Assembly: GCA_028277625.1 (NCBI GenBank)
Contig: JANQFW010000116.1
Span: 1 to 39,386 of the forward strand
Origin: Candidatus Gastranaerophilales bacterium
Lineage (GTDB): Bacteria > Cyanobacteriota > Vampirovibrionia > Gastranaerophilales > JANQFW01
Direction of reading: 5' to 3'
Length of the DNA: 39,386 nucleotides
The position numbers were made by a program, and so were the translations under genes. Shown piece after piece: positions 26,620-35,169 of the stretch (its first letter is position 1; every line of letters starts with the position of its first letter). Under the pieces are notes generated by a model. It searched no databases. It was not told the origin of the DNA and saw nothing but the letters and a program-made list of their open reading frames with translations.

Positions 26620-27705
26620 ATGAAAGATATGCTGGAAAAAATTAAGAATATAGAAAAAAGCTATATAGAACTCGGGGAAAAACTGTCTGACCCGGAAGTT
26701 ATACAAGACTATAAACAATTTAGATCTCTTTCTAAAAAAAGAAAATCAATGGAAGAATCTGTTGAAATTTATCATAAGTGGCAAGAAGCATCTGCCAGCT
26801 TGGAAGAAGCACAAGAGCTTATTAAGTCAGAACCTGATGATGAAATGAAACTGTTTTTCCAAAATGAAATTGATACAGCTCAAGCAAAAATGCAAGAGTA
26901 TGAAGACAAAATGCACGTTTTACTATTGCCTAGAGATCCTAATGACGATAAAGACATTATGCTGGAAATCAGAGGTAGTGCAGGTGGGGATGAAGCAAAC
27001 ATATTTGCGGCTGATTTAATGAGAATGTATCTAAGATATGCGGATAAAAAATCTTGGAAAACCGAAATATTAAGTGAATCTGAAGGTGAGTTAGGCGGTA
27101 TCAGTGAAGCTGTTATTTCTATTCAAGGAGATGCGGTATACAGTAAGCTTAAATACGAATCCGGTGTTCATAGGGTACAAAGAGTACCATTGACAGAATC
27201 TCAAGGACGTGTGCATACAAGTACGGCTACTGTTGCAGTTATGCCAGAAGTTGATGAAGTTGAAATTAATATAGACCAAAAAGATTTAGATATATCAACT
27301 GCTAGAGCAGGTGGTGCAGGCGGTCAAAATGTAAATAAAGTAGAAACTGCCGTTAGAATTGTACATAAGCCAACCGGCTTAATGGTTCACTGTACTGAAG
27401 AAAGAAGTCAGCTCCAGAACAAAGAAAGAGCTTTGCAAATTCTTAAGACAAAGCTCTATGACATGGAACAACAAAAGCAAATGCAAGAGATTACCGACTT
27501 AAGAAGATCTCAAGTTGGAACCGGTGACAGAAGTGAACGTATCAGGACTTATAATTTTCCACAAGGCAGATTAACAGATCATCGCATCGGGCAAAATCTT
27601 AACGTGAGACCTGTGATAGAAGGTGAGCTAGATGATCTTATTGAAATGCTTATAATGGCAGACCAAAAAGCAAAGCTTGAAAAACTGGCAGAAAGTGATG
27701 ACTAA
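26620..27705 (+). CDS. prfA: Peptide chain release factor 1
   Basis: The ATG at 26620 has AAGGAG about 9 bases upstream; an upstream in-frame ATG at 26560 lies inside the repeat and is rejected. The 361-residue product is the usual RF1 length. It shows the central [16 protein letters not shown] block, the codon-reading region around [23 protein letters not shown], and the peptidyl-hydrolysis GGQ motif in [19 protein letters not shown]. It ends translation at UAA and UAG. Its last bases overlap the start of prmC, which methylates the GGQ glutamine. Confidence 0.97.
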   Translation: MKDMLEKIKNIEKSYIELGEKLSDPEVIQDYKQFRSLSKKRKSMEESVEIYHKWQEASASLEEAQELIKSEPDDEMKLFFQNEIDTAQAKMQEYEDKMHVLLLPRDPNDDKDIMLEIRGSAGGDEANIFAADLMRMYLRYADKKSWKTEILSESEGELGGISEAVISIQGDAVYSKLKYESGVHRVQRVPLTESQGRVHTSTATVAVMPEVDEVEINIDQKDLDISTARAGGAGGQNVNKVETAVRIVHKPTGLMVHCTEERSQLQNKERALQILKTKLYDMEQQKQMQEITDLRRSQVGTGDRSERIRTYNFPQGRLTDHRIGQNLNVRPVIEGELDDLIEMLIMADQKAKLEKLAESDD

Positions 27706-28582
27706 TAATAAAGCAATTAAATATATAAGAAAAAATGCTGTTTCCAAACTGATCGGGAGCAGTATTTTACTTGAAGAGGCTAAAGAAGAAGTTGATATCT
27801 TACTGGGGTTTGTTGCGGGGATAACCAAAAAGGATTTTATTATTCATCCTGATAGGGAGTTAAGTGATACTCAAGTTGAAAAATTAGAAAATTTAATAAA
27901 CAAAAGGATTGAAAATAAAATACCTGTACAATATTTAACTAACAAAGCTTATTTTATGGGCGATAAGTATTATGTGGATAATAGAGTGCTTATTCCCAGG
28001 CCAGAGACCGAACTTCTCGTTTTAGAGGCTATAAATATTTATTCTGATAATTTTTATTCTAAAAAAACTAATATTATTGATATTGGAACCGGCTCAGGGT
28101 GTATAATTTGCGCAATTACCAAGCATATTAAATCTTCTAATAATATTATTAACTTTTATGCGACTGATATTTCTGAAGATGCGCTGGATGTGGCTAAACA
28201 TAATGCAGGCAACTTGGGACTTAATGACAGGATTAAATTTATTCAATCTGATTTATTTTCTAGTATTGATGAACAATTTAGTATAATTATTTCAAATCCT
28301 CCTTATATCCCAATCATCGAAAAATCGGAATTGCAGGTTGAAGTTGCAAGGTATGAGCCTCAGCAGGCTTTGTTTGCGCAGGATGATTTAGGTATATCTG
28401 TTTATACTGAATTAATCAAGCAGTCTAAAACAAAACTAGAAGCAGGTGGTTATTTACTTTTAGAAATCGGAATTAACCAATCAGCTCTTATTAAAGATTT
28501 AATTAATAAAAATAATTTGAAACTGATAAAAATAGTTAAAGATCTAAGCAATGTCGACAGGGTTATAATCGCTCAAAGTTAA
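27698..28582 (+). CDS. prmC: Release-factor glutamine methyltransferase PrmC
   Basis: The ATG at 27698 overlaps the prfA stop by 8 bases; the earlier TTG at 27677 is less likely. The 294-residue product has the HemK/PrmC layout: a helical N-terminal domain (to about 80), then the SAM site [16 protein letters not shown], an [14 protein letters not shown] acidic loop, and the catalytic NPPY in IISNPPYIP. It methylates the Gln of the GGQ motif of RF1 and RF2 with S-adenosylmethionine. The close packing with prfA shows a translation-termination operon. It converges on mutL with only 15 bp between the stops. Confidence 0.95.
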   Translation: MTNNKAIKYIRKNAVSKLIGSSILLEEAKEEVDILLGFVAGITKKDFIIHPDRELSDTQVEKLENLINKRIENKIPVQYLTNKAYFMGDKYYVDNRVLIPRPETELLVLEAINIYSDNFYSKKTNIIDIGTGSGCIICAITKHIKSSNNIINFYATDISEDALDVAKHNAGNLGLNDRIKFIQSDLFSSIDEQFSIIISNPPYIPIIEKSELQVEVARYEPQQALFAQDDLGISVYTELIKQSKTKLEAGGYLLLEIGINQSALIKDLINKNNLKLIKIVKDLSNVDRVIIAQS

Positions 28583-28597
28583 AGATGTATAGTCTAT

Positions 28598-30532
28598 CTA
28601 TTTATTTCGCCCAAAGAATGCTGCTATCTGACCTGGTGTTATGGTATGACATATTTTCCGTCCGTGCGGACAAGTTAATGGAAACTTTGAATTAGACCAA
28701 TCATCGATTAAACGCTCCATCTGGCTTTGTTTTAGGATCTCATTGGCCTTTACTGCAGCGTGACATGCCGTTGATATTAAGATTTGATTTTCCAGACCTT
28801 CTAAAGAATCATTTAAGTTATCTAATATTTCATTAATTAAACTTTGCGGACTTTTATCAGCTATCATTTGCGGCACTTTTTTAAAAGTAATGGTTTTATC
28901 AGTTATTTTAATGAATTCATAACCAAACTTTGCCAAGACATCTTTATGCTCTTCCAATTGAGCAATTTGTACTGGCTCAAGCTCAATAACATCAGAGGTT
29001 AATAACAACTGCGACACATGCTCTTTTGATTCTTTAAGTTTTTCATAAAGAACTCGCTCATGTGCGATATGCTGATCTATTAGCTGTAAACCCTCTTTTG
29101 TTTCAATAAGTATATATGTATTCATTAATTGCCCGATTATTTTTGGCTTATTGCCTTGATGCATCTGCTCAGGCTCAATTATTTTTGTTTGCACAGGCGG
29201 TGGCGCGTAGAATTCTACACTTTTTTCAATGCGCTCTTTATGGTTAACATGATCCTCTTTAACGGTATTAGGGTTAAACTTCGCAGTACTTACAGATTCT
29301 TTTACTGCAGAGATTGTTTTAAATGTATTTGGTTCAAATACTGCAGACTGTTTAAATGATAAATCTTTTCCAGCTTGCGCCGGTGAAGAGCTTACTTGCT
29401 TAATCTCTTCAAGTTCAACAGTTGGCTGAAGTACTGTATGCTCTTCTTTTTCTTCTATTTTTTCTTTTTCTTGCTCTATCGCCAAAAAGGCATCTTCAGC
29501 TTTAGAATTTGAAAATCGGGCTAAACTATTGCTGTCTTGATTCCAGGCTGTTTCTAAAGCACCTTTTACGGCTGATTGGACAAAATTATAAATTAAATTC
29601 GGGTTTAAGTATCTTATTTCTCTTTTGGTAGGATGAACGTTTACATCTACTTCTTTTGGGGGTAAATTCAATGATAAGACAACAAAAGGATATCGTCCTG
29701 ACGGAATAAGCTCTTTATAAGCACTTTCTATAGCTTTAGTTAAAATAGGACATTTGAGTGGCCTGCTATTTACAAAGATATAAATAGCCTTCTTATTAGA
29801 ACGAGTAAAATTAGGAGTGCTAACAAAACCAGTAATATTTAATCGAAAAGGTTTATCAGTTTTAGAAACCGGAGCCAGATCTTTTATCATATCTTTTGAG
29901 TAGATTTCGCTGATAACGGTTTGTAAATCACCCGTACCCGTAGTTTTTACAGATGTATGCTTTTTGTGAATCAGAGTAAAAGATACATTAGGATAAGAAA
30001 TAGAAAGACTTTGCAAGACTTCAACAACATTTGCAATTTCTGTCTGGGGTTTTCTCAAGAATTTTAAACGAGCCGGGGTATTGAAAAACAGATCTTTGAT
30101 TTCCATTGTTGTACCTACTGCACAACCTGTGTCACTAATCTTTAGCTCAGAATTTTCGCATTCCACTTTAATACCAGACTCGTCTTGCGCTGTCCTTGTT
30201 GTACAAGTAACTTTTGCAACAGAAATAACACTTGAAAGAGCTTCGCCTCTAAATCCAAGTGTGTCAATGCCCCATAAATCTTTTTCCTCTAATATTTTGC
30301 TTGTAGCATGCTTAGAGAAAGCAAGTGCAACATCGTCTTTATGAATACCACTTCCATTATCTGAAACTCGTATATCTCTACCACCATTAGCAACATGTAC
30401 TTCTATTTTAGTTGATCCAGCATCGATAGAGTTTTCTACCAGTTCTTTTACAACAGAAGCAGGTCGTTCAATTACTTCACCTGCTGCTATTTGGTTAATT
30501 AAATTTTTGGATAATTGTTTTATTCTTTTCAT
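28598..30532 (-). CDS. mutL: DNA mismatch repair protein MutL
   Basis: The 644-residue protein has the GHKL ATPase N-terminus (IAAGEVIERPASVVKELVENSIDAG, DNGSGI, HATSKI, GFRGEALSS) and a transducer-like region to about 330. A variable Glu/Lys linker (about 340-450) leads to a C-terminal dimerisation domain. That domain holds DQHIAHERVLYE, ACHAAVKA and CPHGRK, which resemble the metal-dependent endonuclease motifs of MutL from bacteria without MutH; the usual DQHA has Ile here. It couples mismatch recognition by MutS to repair. mutS is not in the window. It is 51 bp downstream of a thymidylate-kinase-like gene and may share its transcript. Confidence 0.96.
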   Translation of the reverse strand: MKRIKQLSKNLINQIAAGEVIERPASVVKELVENSIDAGSTKIEVHVANGGRDIRVSDNGSGIHKDDVALAFSKHATSKILEEKDLWGIDTLGFRGEALSSVISVAKVTCTTRTAQDESGIKVECENSELKISDTGCAVGTTMEIKDLFFNTPARLKFLRKPQTEIANVVEVLQSLSISYPNVSFTLIHKKHTSVKTTGTGDLQTVISEIYSKDMIKDLAPVSKTDKPFRLNITGFVSTPNFTRSNKKAIYIFVNSRPLKCPILTKAIESAYKELIPSGRYPFVVLSLNLPPKEVDVNVHPTKREIRYLNPNLIYNFVQSAVKGALETAWNQDSNSLARFSNSKAEDAFLAIEQEKEKIEEKEEHTVLQPTVELEEIKQVSSSPAQAGKDLSFKQSAVFEPNTFKTISAVKESVSTAKFNPNTVKEDHVNHKERIEKSVEFYAPPPVQTKIIEPEQMHQGNKPKIIGQLMNTYILIETKEGLQLIDQHIAHERVLYEKLKESKEHVSQLLLTSDVIELEPVQIAQLEEHKDVLAKFGYEFIKITDKTITFKKVPQMIADKSPQSLINEILDNLNDSLEGLENQILISTACHAAVKANEILKQSQMERLIDDWSNSKFPLTCPHGRKICHTITPGQIAAFFGRNK

Positions 30533-30583
30533 GCCGACATTACCCCTAATTTTAAGTTACTCCTTAATATATGAGTTAAGTTT

Positions 30584-31258
30584 TTAATCTATTATTTTTT
30601 CTAAAAGAGGCTCAATATTTTGCCTAATTTTATCCTGGACAGTATTAATGCTATGATTTCCATTTATTGTAATAAAATCAAACTCGTTAGACATCTTCGC
30701 ATATTCATTGATAATACGTCTTTGATATAGCTTAAAACTTTCATAAAAATCTGTGCTAAGCCCAATATCTCTACCGGATTCGTAGTAGTCAAATCCACTA
30801 GTTGCAATTATTCTTTTAAGAAGAGTTTCAACTGGCATTTTAAGATAAAAAACAAGATCAGGTTCTGGAGCAAAGTCATAAACTCTTCTTACCCAATCAG
30901 GGCTAACGCCTCTTACGACATCCCTTGAATAAGCAGTATAAGTATATCTGTCTGTTATAACTATAATGCCAGCTCTTAGTGCTGGTATTATAACTTTTTC
31001 TAATCTGTCAGTAAAATCAGCTGCGTACAAAAGACTAAACGTACTTGCATTAAGCAAATTCTTTTCTTTGGCCTGATCTATAACATTAGACATTAATTTA
31101 GAGGTTTTCCATTCACTTACCATAACCCCATAGCCTTTAAAAGACAGCCATTCTCTTAATTTTTCAATTTGTGTGGTTCTGCCGGAACCGTCAGTTCCTT
31201 CTACTACAATTAATAAGCCGGGATAACCGTGTTTTGTATATTTATTTATATCATTCAT
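30584..31258 (-). CDS. Thymidylate kinase-like protein, copy with Arg in the P-loop
   Basis: The 224-residue P-loop protein has GTDGSGRTTQ (residues 21-30), in which the usual Walker A lysine is Arg27. A VSEWKTSKLM segment and ADFTDRLEKVIIPAL follow, then the DRYTYTAYSRD motif of the base-binding region and a lid segment near PVETLLKRI. Thymidylate kinases phosphorylate dTMP to dTDP. Because of the altered P-loop, activity is uncertain; it may be a partner or divergent paralogue of the intact copy 12 bp upstream, with which it shares most of its length. It lies between that gene and mutL, probably in one transcript. Confidence 0.8.
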   Translation of the reverse strand: MNDINKYTKHGYPGLLIVVEGTDGSGRTTQIEKLREWLSFKGYGVMVSEWKTSKLMSNVIDQAKEKNLLNASTFSLLYAADFTDRLEKVIIPALRAGIIVITDRYTYTAYSRDVVRGVSPDWVRRVYDFAPEPDLVFYLKMPVETLLKRIIATSGFDYYESGRDIGLSTDFYESFKLYQRRIINEYAKMSNEFDFITINGNHSINTVQDKIRQNIEPLLEKIID

Positions 31259-31270
31259 ATGCTTTTAAGC

Positions 31271-31948
31271 TTATTCCTTTATTTCTATACCCTTAGCATT
31301 TAAGGTTTTAGTTACTATATCTCTAAACAACATCTGTTGATTGTGAATTGAATCTATTGCATCAATTTTTATAAGGCCATACTCATCAATCATTTTGTCA
31401 TATTCATTTATAACATTAGTTTGAAAAATTTTATAGCTTTCATAAGGATCTTGACTCAAATTAAGATCCATACCTGCCTCATAAAATTTGGGAGCTCTAT
31501 TAAGACATATTCTATCTAAAGAAATATCAACAGGGACTTTAAAATATAAAGCCAAGTCGGGTTTTATTGCAAAACCGTACATGTTTCTTACCCAGTTAGG
31601 GTCCACAGCTCTTGCTACGTCCCTTGCAAAAGCAGTATATGTATATCTATCTGCTAAGACAGTAAAACCTGCTTTTAAAGATGGTACAATAACCTGCTCT
31701 AGTCTATCAGCAAAGTCAATAGCGTGCAATATACTAAAAGTTCGCGGACTGAGCTGATTTTTTTTCTTAGCCTTTTTGGTAGTTTGTGATATTAAGTCAG
31801 ATGAGTTCCATTCTGTAAATATAACATCCTTAATAGTATGGCAAAGCCATTCTCTTAACAGCGCAAGCTGTGTACTTTTTCCAGATCCGTCAATCCCCTC
31901 TACCACTATTAATGTGCCGGGTAAGTCGTGACTTTTATTTAATCTCAT
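31271..31948 (-). CDS. Thymidylate kinase-like protein, copy with intact P-loop
   Basis: The 225-residue protein keeps the canonical GIDGSGKST (Lys24), then FTEWNSSDLI, AIDFADRLEQVIVPSL, the DRYTYTAFARD motif and a PVDISLDRI lid segment. It aligns with the downstream gene over its full length, so the pair is a tandem duplication. It is the better candidate for the working dTMP kinase. The EWNSS/DRYTYTA variant is not the E. coli-type Tmk, so an alternative nucleoside- or polyphosphate-linked kinase role cannot be excluded. The ribosome site is weak. It starts 167 bp downstream of the glycosyltransferase gene stop. Confidence 0.85.
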   Translation of the reverse strand: MRLNKSHDLPGTLIVVEGIDGSGKSTQLALLREWLCHTIKDVIFTEWNSSDLISQTTKKAKKKNQLSPRTFSILHAIDFADRLEQVIVPSLKAGFTVLADRYTYTAFARDVARAVDPNWVRNMYGFAIKPDLALYFKVPVDISLDRICLNRAPKFYEAGMDLNLSQDPYESYKIFQTNVINEYDKMIDEYGLIKIDAIDSIHNQQMLFRDIVTKTLNAKGIEIKE

Positions 31949-32115
31949 ATCTTATAACTATTACTCTAATTAACTATCTATCACTGATACTAAATTTAAA
32001 TTCTGAAATAATGTTTCAGTTAATTATAATATTACTAATAAAAGATTTTAAATTAAGTATAATAATAATTTATCATAAAAAGCGGGCTGGTTTCAAGAAA
32101 ATTATGGCTTAGCCA

Positions 32116-33918
32116 CTATTCAATAAAAATAGGCTCTTTAGATTCCTCTTTTTCTAATTTTTCATGGTTATTAATAAGATAATCTATTGCTTTTTTAAAG
32201 TTTGCCGGTCCATCTGCATCCAGAATTGATGTTTTTAAGTCTGCTTTTTTTAGTTTATCTGATATTTTAGCTCTAAAAGCATCATCCTTAATAAATGCCA
32301 GTATAATGCTTGCATAGCTTTCCCAATCATCTGCAATTAAAGGACTTAGCCCAATTCTTCTTAGAATTTGAGCAGCAGCTCTGTTATAAAAATTATTGCC
32401 CTCGATTACTATTACTGGCTTTTTTAAGTACAAAGAGTCAAAAATTGTATTACAACCACCATAAGGATAGGAATCCAGAGTTAAATCGCCTTCTTCCATA
32501 TATTTCATATAGCTTTTATAGTCTAAGTTAGGTAGTGCTTCAAAGTTCTCGCGTCCTAAAATATCAGAAGCTTCTTTGATGAATTCACACTGATGATTAA
32601 ATATAGCTAGCTGCTTACTTAATCCGAAAAATCTGAAAAATACTTTTTTGTTGGATCTCTGTAAAATATGCCTAAGAGCATAGAGCAAATTATAATTACG
32701 CTTAAGCATAATTAACGGACAATTAATAATAAGCTTTTCACTGGTATTTTTAATATTTTGAATCTCATAATCAGGGTAGACTGAGTTAACACCAAGCCCT
32801 TCAATTAACACAAGCCTTTCTGAAAAGTTTTCTTCTGATTTTTCAATAATCTCAATATCTGAACCGCCTATAAAATAATTTACCTCTGAGCCAAAAGTAC
32901 TAACAGGATGGCCATAACCTGATATCTGAATTGGAGCTATCTTTAAGTTAGATAAAACAATACTTTCTTTGGTTGTTCCTATCTCCATAAAATAGGCAAG
33001 TGCAAAGTTGTTTTCTTTTATTTGATCAATATTTATCGTGTCATTTTCGACCTTAGCTACTTTTACATCATCAAAAAACTCAACGTCTATATCTGGGGTT
33101 AAGTCACCCAGATGAATAAGAGTCAACTCATAATGTTCTTTTAATGACGAAATAAAGTCATAGCATACTTTATAAACCGCGTTACCTTTGATACACTTAC
33201 CAGATACAATTGCTATTTTCTTTTTATCAGGTTTATTAACTATTTTTATATCTTTAACTTTATCTTTGACAAGCTCATTTATTTTTTTTCTTATCTTAGA
33301 GTCATTTCCATAGTATGTGCTTGTATAATACGATCCGTGAAAATTTGAATGTAGTAAAGAAGGATACAATGCTAATTTGTCATTTATATTATTTAGATAC
33401 TTGACTGTATTATTGAATGTTGTCTGAGTAAAAGGGCAGACCCAAAAATTGTTAAAATACCACATTGATGTCAAGTACGGCTCTAGTTCAAATAATCCAT
33501 CTATATTTAATTTTATATTATTTCTGAAAGAATAAAGAGTTAGAAGCTTTACAAAATTATTCTCCTGCATCATAAGCATGCTTATCCAAGGATCTGTTGT
33601 TTTAAAACTTGAAACCGCAACAATACTTGAAATTACAAAACAATTCTGCAAGAACAAGTGAGTATAGTTGCTGCTTATTATGTAATCTTCTTGGGTAAAT
33701 ATATATAAAAACGTATTAAGAAAATAATCTATGGAATACTGTTCTTTATTATTTAAATCTTTGTATATATTATTTTTGTAGAACTCTATTATTTCCAAAA
33801 ACTTTTGGGACAGTTCATCATAGTTTTTTTCTTGGTAAAGCTTTATCAACTCTCTATTATTAATTTTAAAGCCTGATAAGGCCGATGATTTGTTGAAATC
33901 TATTTGTAATGCAGGCAT
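32116..33918 (-). CDS. GT41-like (OGT/SPINDLY/HMW1C-type) glycosyltransferase
   Basis: The chosen start is ATG 33918 (600 residues), with AGGAG 10 bases upstream; an earlier ATG at 33969 has no ribosome site. The N-terminal 200 residues are helical, without recognisable tetratricopeptide repeats. From about residue 230 the fold is a two-domain glycosyltransferase like O-GlcNAc transferase or HMW1C: KIAIVSGKCI, IAPIQISGYGHPVSTFGSEVNYFIGG, and the C-terminal LDSYPYGGCNTIFDSLYLKKPVIVIEG donor-binding block. Such enzymes add a sugar from a nucleotide donor to Ser/Thr or Asn of proteins. The target is unknown and no adhesin or other substrate gene lies next to it. Confidence 0.85.
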   Translation of the reverse strand: MPALQIDFNKSSALSGFKINNRELIKLYQEKNYDELSQKFLEIIEFYKNNIYKDLNNKEQYSIDYFLNTFLYIFTQEDYIISSNYTHLFLQNCFVISSIVAVSSFKTTDPWISMLMMQENNFVKLLTLYSFRNNIKLNIDGLFELEPYLTSMWYFNNFWVCPFTQTTFNNTVKYLNNINDKLALYPSLLHSNFHGSYYTSTYYGNDSKIRKKINELVKDKVKDIKIVNKPDKKKIAIVSGKCIKGNAVYKVCYDFISSLKEHYELTLIHLGDLTPDIDVEFFDDVKVAKVENDTINIDQIKENNFALAYFMEIGTTKESIVLSNLKIAPIQISGYGHPVSTFGSEVNYFIGGSDIEIIEKSEENFSERLVLIEGLGVNSVYPDYEIQNIKNTSEKLIINCPLIMLKRNYNLLYALRHILQRSNKKVFFRFFGLSKQLAIFNHQCEFIKEASDILGRENFEALPNLDYKSYMKYMEEGDLTLDSYPYGGCNTIFDSLYLKKPVIVIEGNNFYNRAAAQILRRIGLSPLIADDWESYASIILAFIKDDAFRAKISDKLKKADLKTSILDADGPANFKKAIDYLINNHEKLEKEESKEPIFIE

Positions 33919-34075
33919 TAAACGATTGCTCCTAGTGTGCTTTATACCATCTTTTATTTTAATAAACATTTATATTATTATATTGCAATTTTCTGCTTAA
34001 ATCAATTTACTTACAAGCAATATAGTGTGATCGAATTAAATTTTTATACTACCTATTTAAAATTTTTGAAAAAAA

Positions 34076-34092
34076 TGTTAAGAATGTGTTAA
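34076..34092 (+). promoter_or_regulatory. Candidate tandem binding box for an OmpR-family regulator
   Basis: TGTTAA-GAATG-TGTTAA: two perfect 6-bp direct repeats with an 11-bp period, followed 12 bases on by another GTTAA. Read on the other strand it is TTAACA-N5-TTAACA, close to the TTACA-N5-TTACA core of the cyanobacterial HLR1 site bound by RpaB. It lies between rpaB and the divergent glycosyltransferase gene. Confidence 0.45.
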
Positions 34093-34159
34093 TATAAACT
34101 TAAGTTAAAAAGCATTAAGAAAAAATAATTTTTTAAATTGAAAAATATTTTAATTAAAT

Positions 34160-34188
34160 TTTACTATTAACAAATTTTTTCATATAAT
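34160..34188 (+). promoter_or_regulatory. Predicted rpaB promoter
   Basis: TTTACT (34160-34165), a 17-bp spacer, TATAAT (34183-34188), a perfect -10. This predicts a leader of about 100 bases before the rpaB ATG. Confidence 0.5.
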
Positions 34189-34298
34189 TAAGATTAGTTA
34201 AATTTTGTTTAAATTCTTTAAGGAATTAAAGATTGTTATTAAATTAAAAGTGTAGTTCCAGTGTGGCACTTGATTAAAATCTGGTAAGGGCAAATAAA

Positions 34299-35054
34299 AT
34301 GGCACAAGCACAAAACAATACAGAAAATCAAAACGAAGTTCAAGAACGCGAAAAAATCCTGGTAGTGGATGATGAGGCAAGTATTAGAAGAATACTTGAA
34401 ACTAGATTAAAAATGGTCGGGTACGAAGTAATGACTTCTGCAGATGGTGAAGAAGCATTGGAAGCCTTCGCTAAATTTACACCGGACCTTGTTATATTAG
34501 ATGTAATGATGCCTAAAATGGATGGTTATGGCGTTACAAAAGAAATCAGGAAAAACTCTGAAACGCCTATCATTATACTTACAGCCCTGGGTGATGTATC
34601 CGAGCGTATTACAGGTTTGGAATTGGGTGCTGATGATTATGTGATAAAGCCGTTCAGTCCAAAAGAACTTGAGGCTAGAGCAAAAGCAGTATTAAGAAGA
34701 ACAAGCCAAAGAGAAGCTACCGGATCCGGTAAAGTAACTAAAAATGTTATTACCACAGGAGCAATAAGAATTGACACCAGCAGAAGACAAGTATTCCGCA
34801 AAAATGAAAGAATTCGACTAACAGGCATGGAATTCTCATTACTTGAATTATTAGTTAGCCATTCCGGTCAAGCGTTCTCTAGAAACGAAATTTTACAATA
34901 TGTATGGTCTTATCCAGCTGACCACAGAATTGACACCAGAGTTGTTGATGTTCATATCAGCAGATTAAGATCAAAATTGGAAGTAGATCCTGCCAATCCT
35001 GAGCTTATACTAACAGCTCGGGGCATTGGATATATGTTCCAAAGAATAAACTAA
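34299..35054 (+). CDS. rpaB: OmpR/PhoB-family response regulator, RpaB-like
   Basis: The 251-residue protein has a receiver domain (about 18-135) with acidic DD at 24-25, the phosphoacceptor D68 in LVILDVMMP, and GLELGADDYVIKPFSPKELEAR. The winged-helix effector domain (about 150-250) has the SRRQVFRKNERIRLTGMEF and RVVDVHISRLRSKLE segments. The whole sequence reads like cyanobacterial RpaB/Ycf27, which in cyanobacteria controls light-stress and photosystem genes. A non-photosynthetic relative would use it differently. AAGGG lies 7 bases before the ATG. No histidine kinase is adjacent. A strong terminator follows. Confidence 0.85.
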   Translation: MAQAQNNTENQNEVQEREKILVVDDEASIRRILETRLKMVGYEVMTSADGEEALEAFAKFTPDLVILDVMMPKMDGYGVTKEIRKNSETPIIILTALGDVSERITGLELGADDYVIKPFSPKELEARAKAVLRRTSQREATGSGKVTKNVITTGAIRIDTSRRQVFRKNERIRLTGMEFSLLELLVSHSGQAFSRNEILQYVWSYPADHRIDTRVVDVHISRLRSKLEVDPANPELILTARGIGYMFQRIN

Positions 35055-35086
35055 GTTTGTAATATTCTATTTATTTTGATATTATG

Positions 35087-35124
35087 TATGTTGTGCTCTA
35101 ATTAGAGCGCAACATATTTGTTTG
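35087..35124 (+). terminator. Terminator after rpaB
   Basis: TATGTTG (35087-35093) pairs with CAACATA (35110-35116), with an inner GCTCT/AGAGC stem, then TTTGTTT. This is one of the strongest hairpins in the window. Confidence 0.85.
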
Positions 35125-35169
35125 GTGATATGTATATATTATTATAGATTTGGAGTTTTAAACAGAATA

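Larger units (their letters stand above)
33970..34298. other. Divergent regulatory region between the glycosyltransferase and rpaB genes
   Basis: About 330 bp with no coding frame. It holds a tandem TGTTAA box (34076-34092) and a good promoter for rpaB. The AAGTG/CACTT inverted repeat near 34247-34270 lies in the predicted rpaB leader. Confidence 0.55.

Noticed and set aside
33919-33969. Start of the GT41-like gene at 33969
   Set aside because: There is no ribosome site there; the ATG at 33918 has AGGAG at a good distance.
34017-34055. A degenerate tenth repeat copy upstream of rpaB (TATAGTGTGATCGAATTAAA)
   Set aside because: One end resembles the CTCATCAATTAAATTT arm, but the second arm and the 106-bp spacing are missing, so the similarity may be chance A+T-richness.
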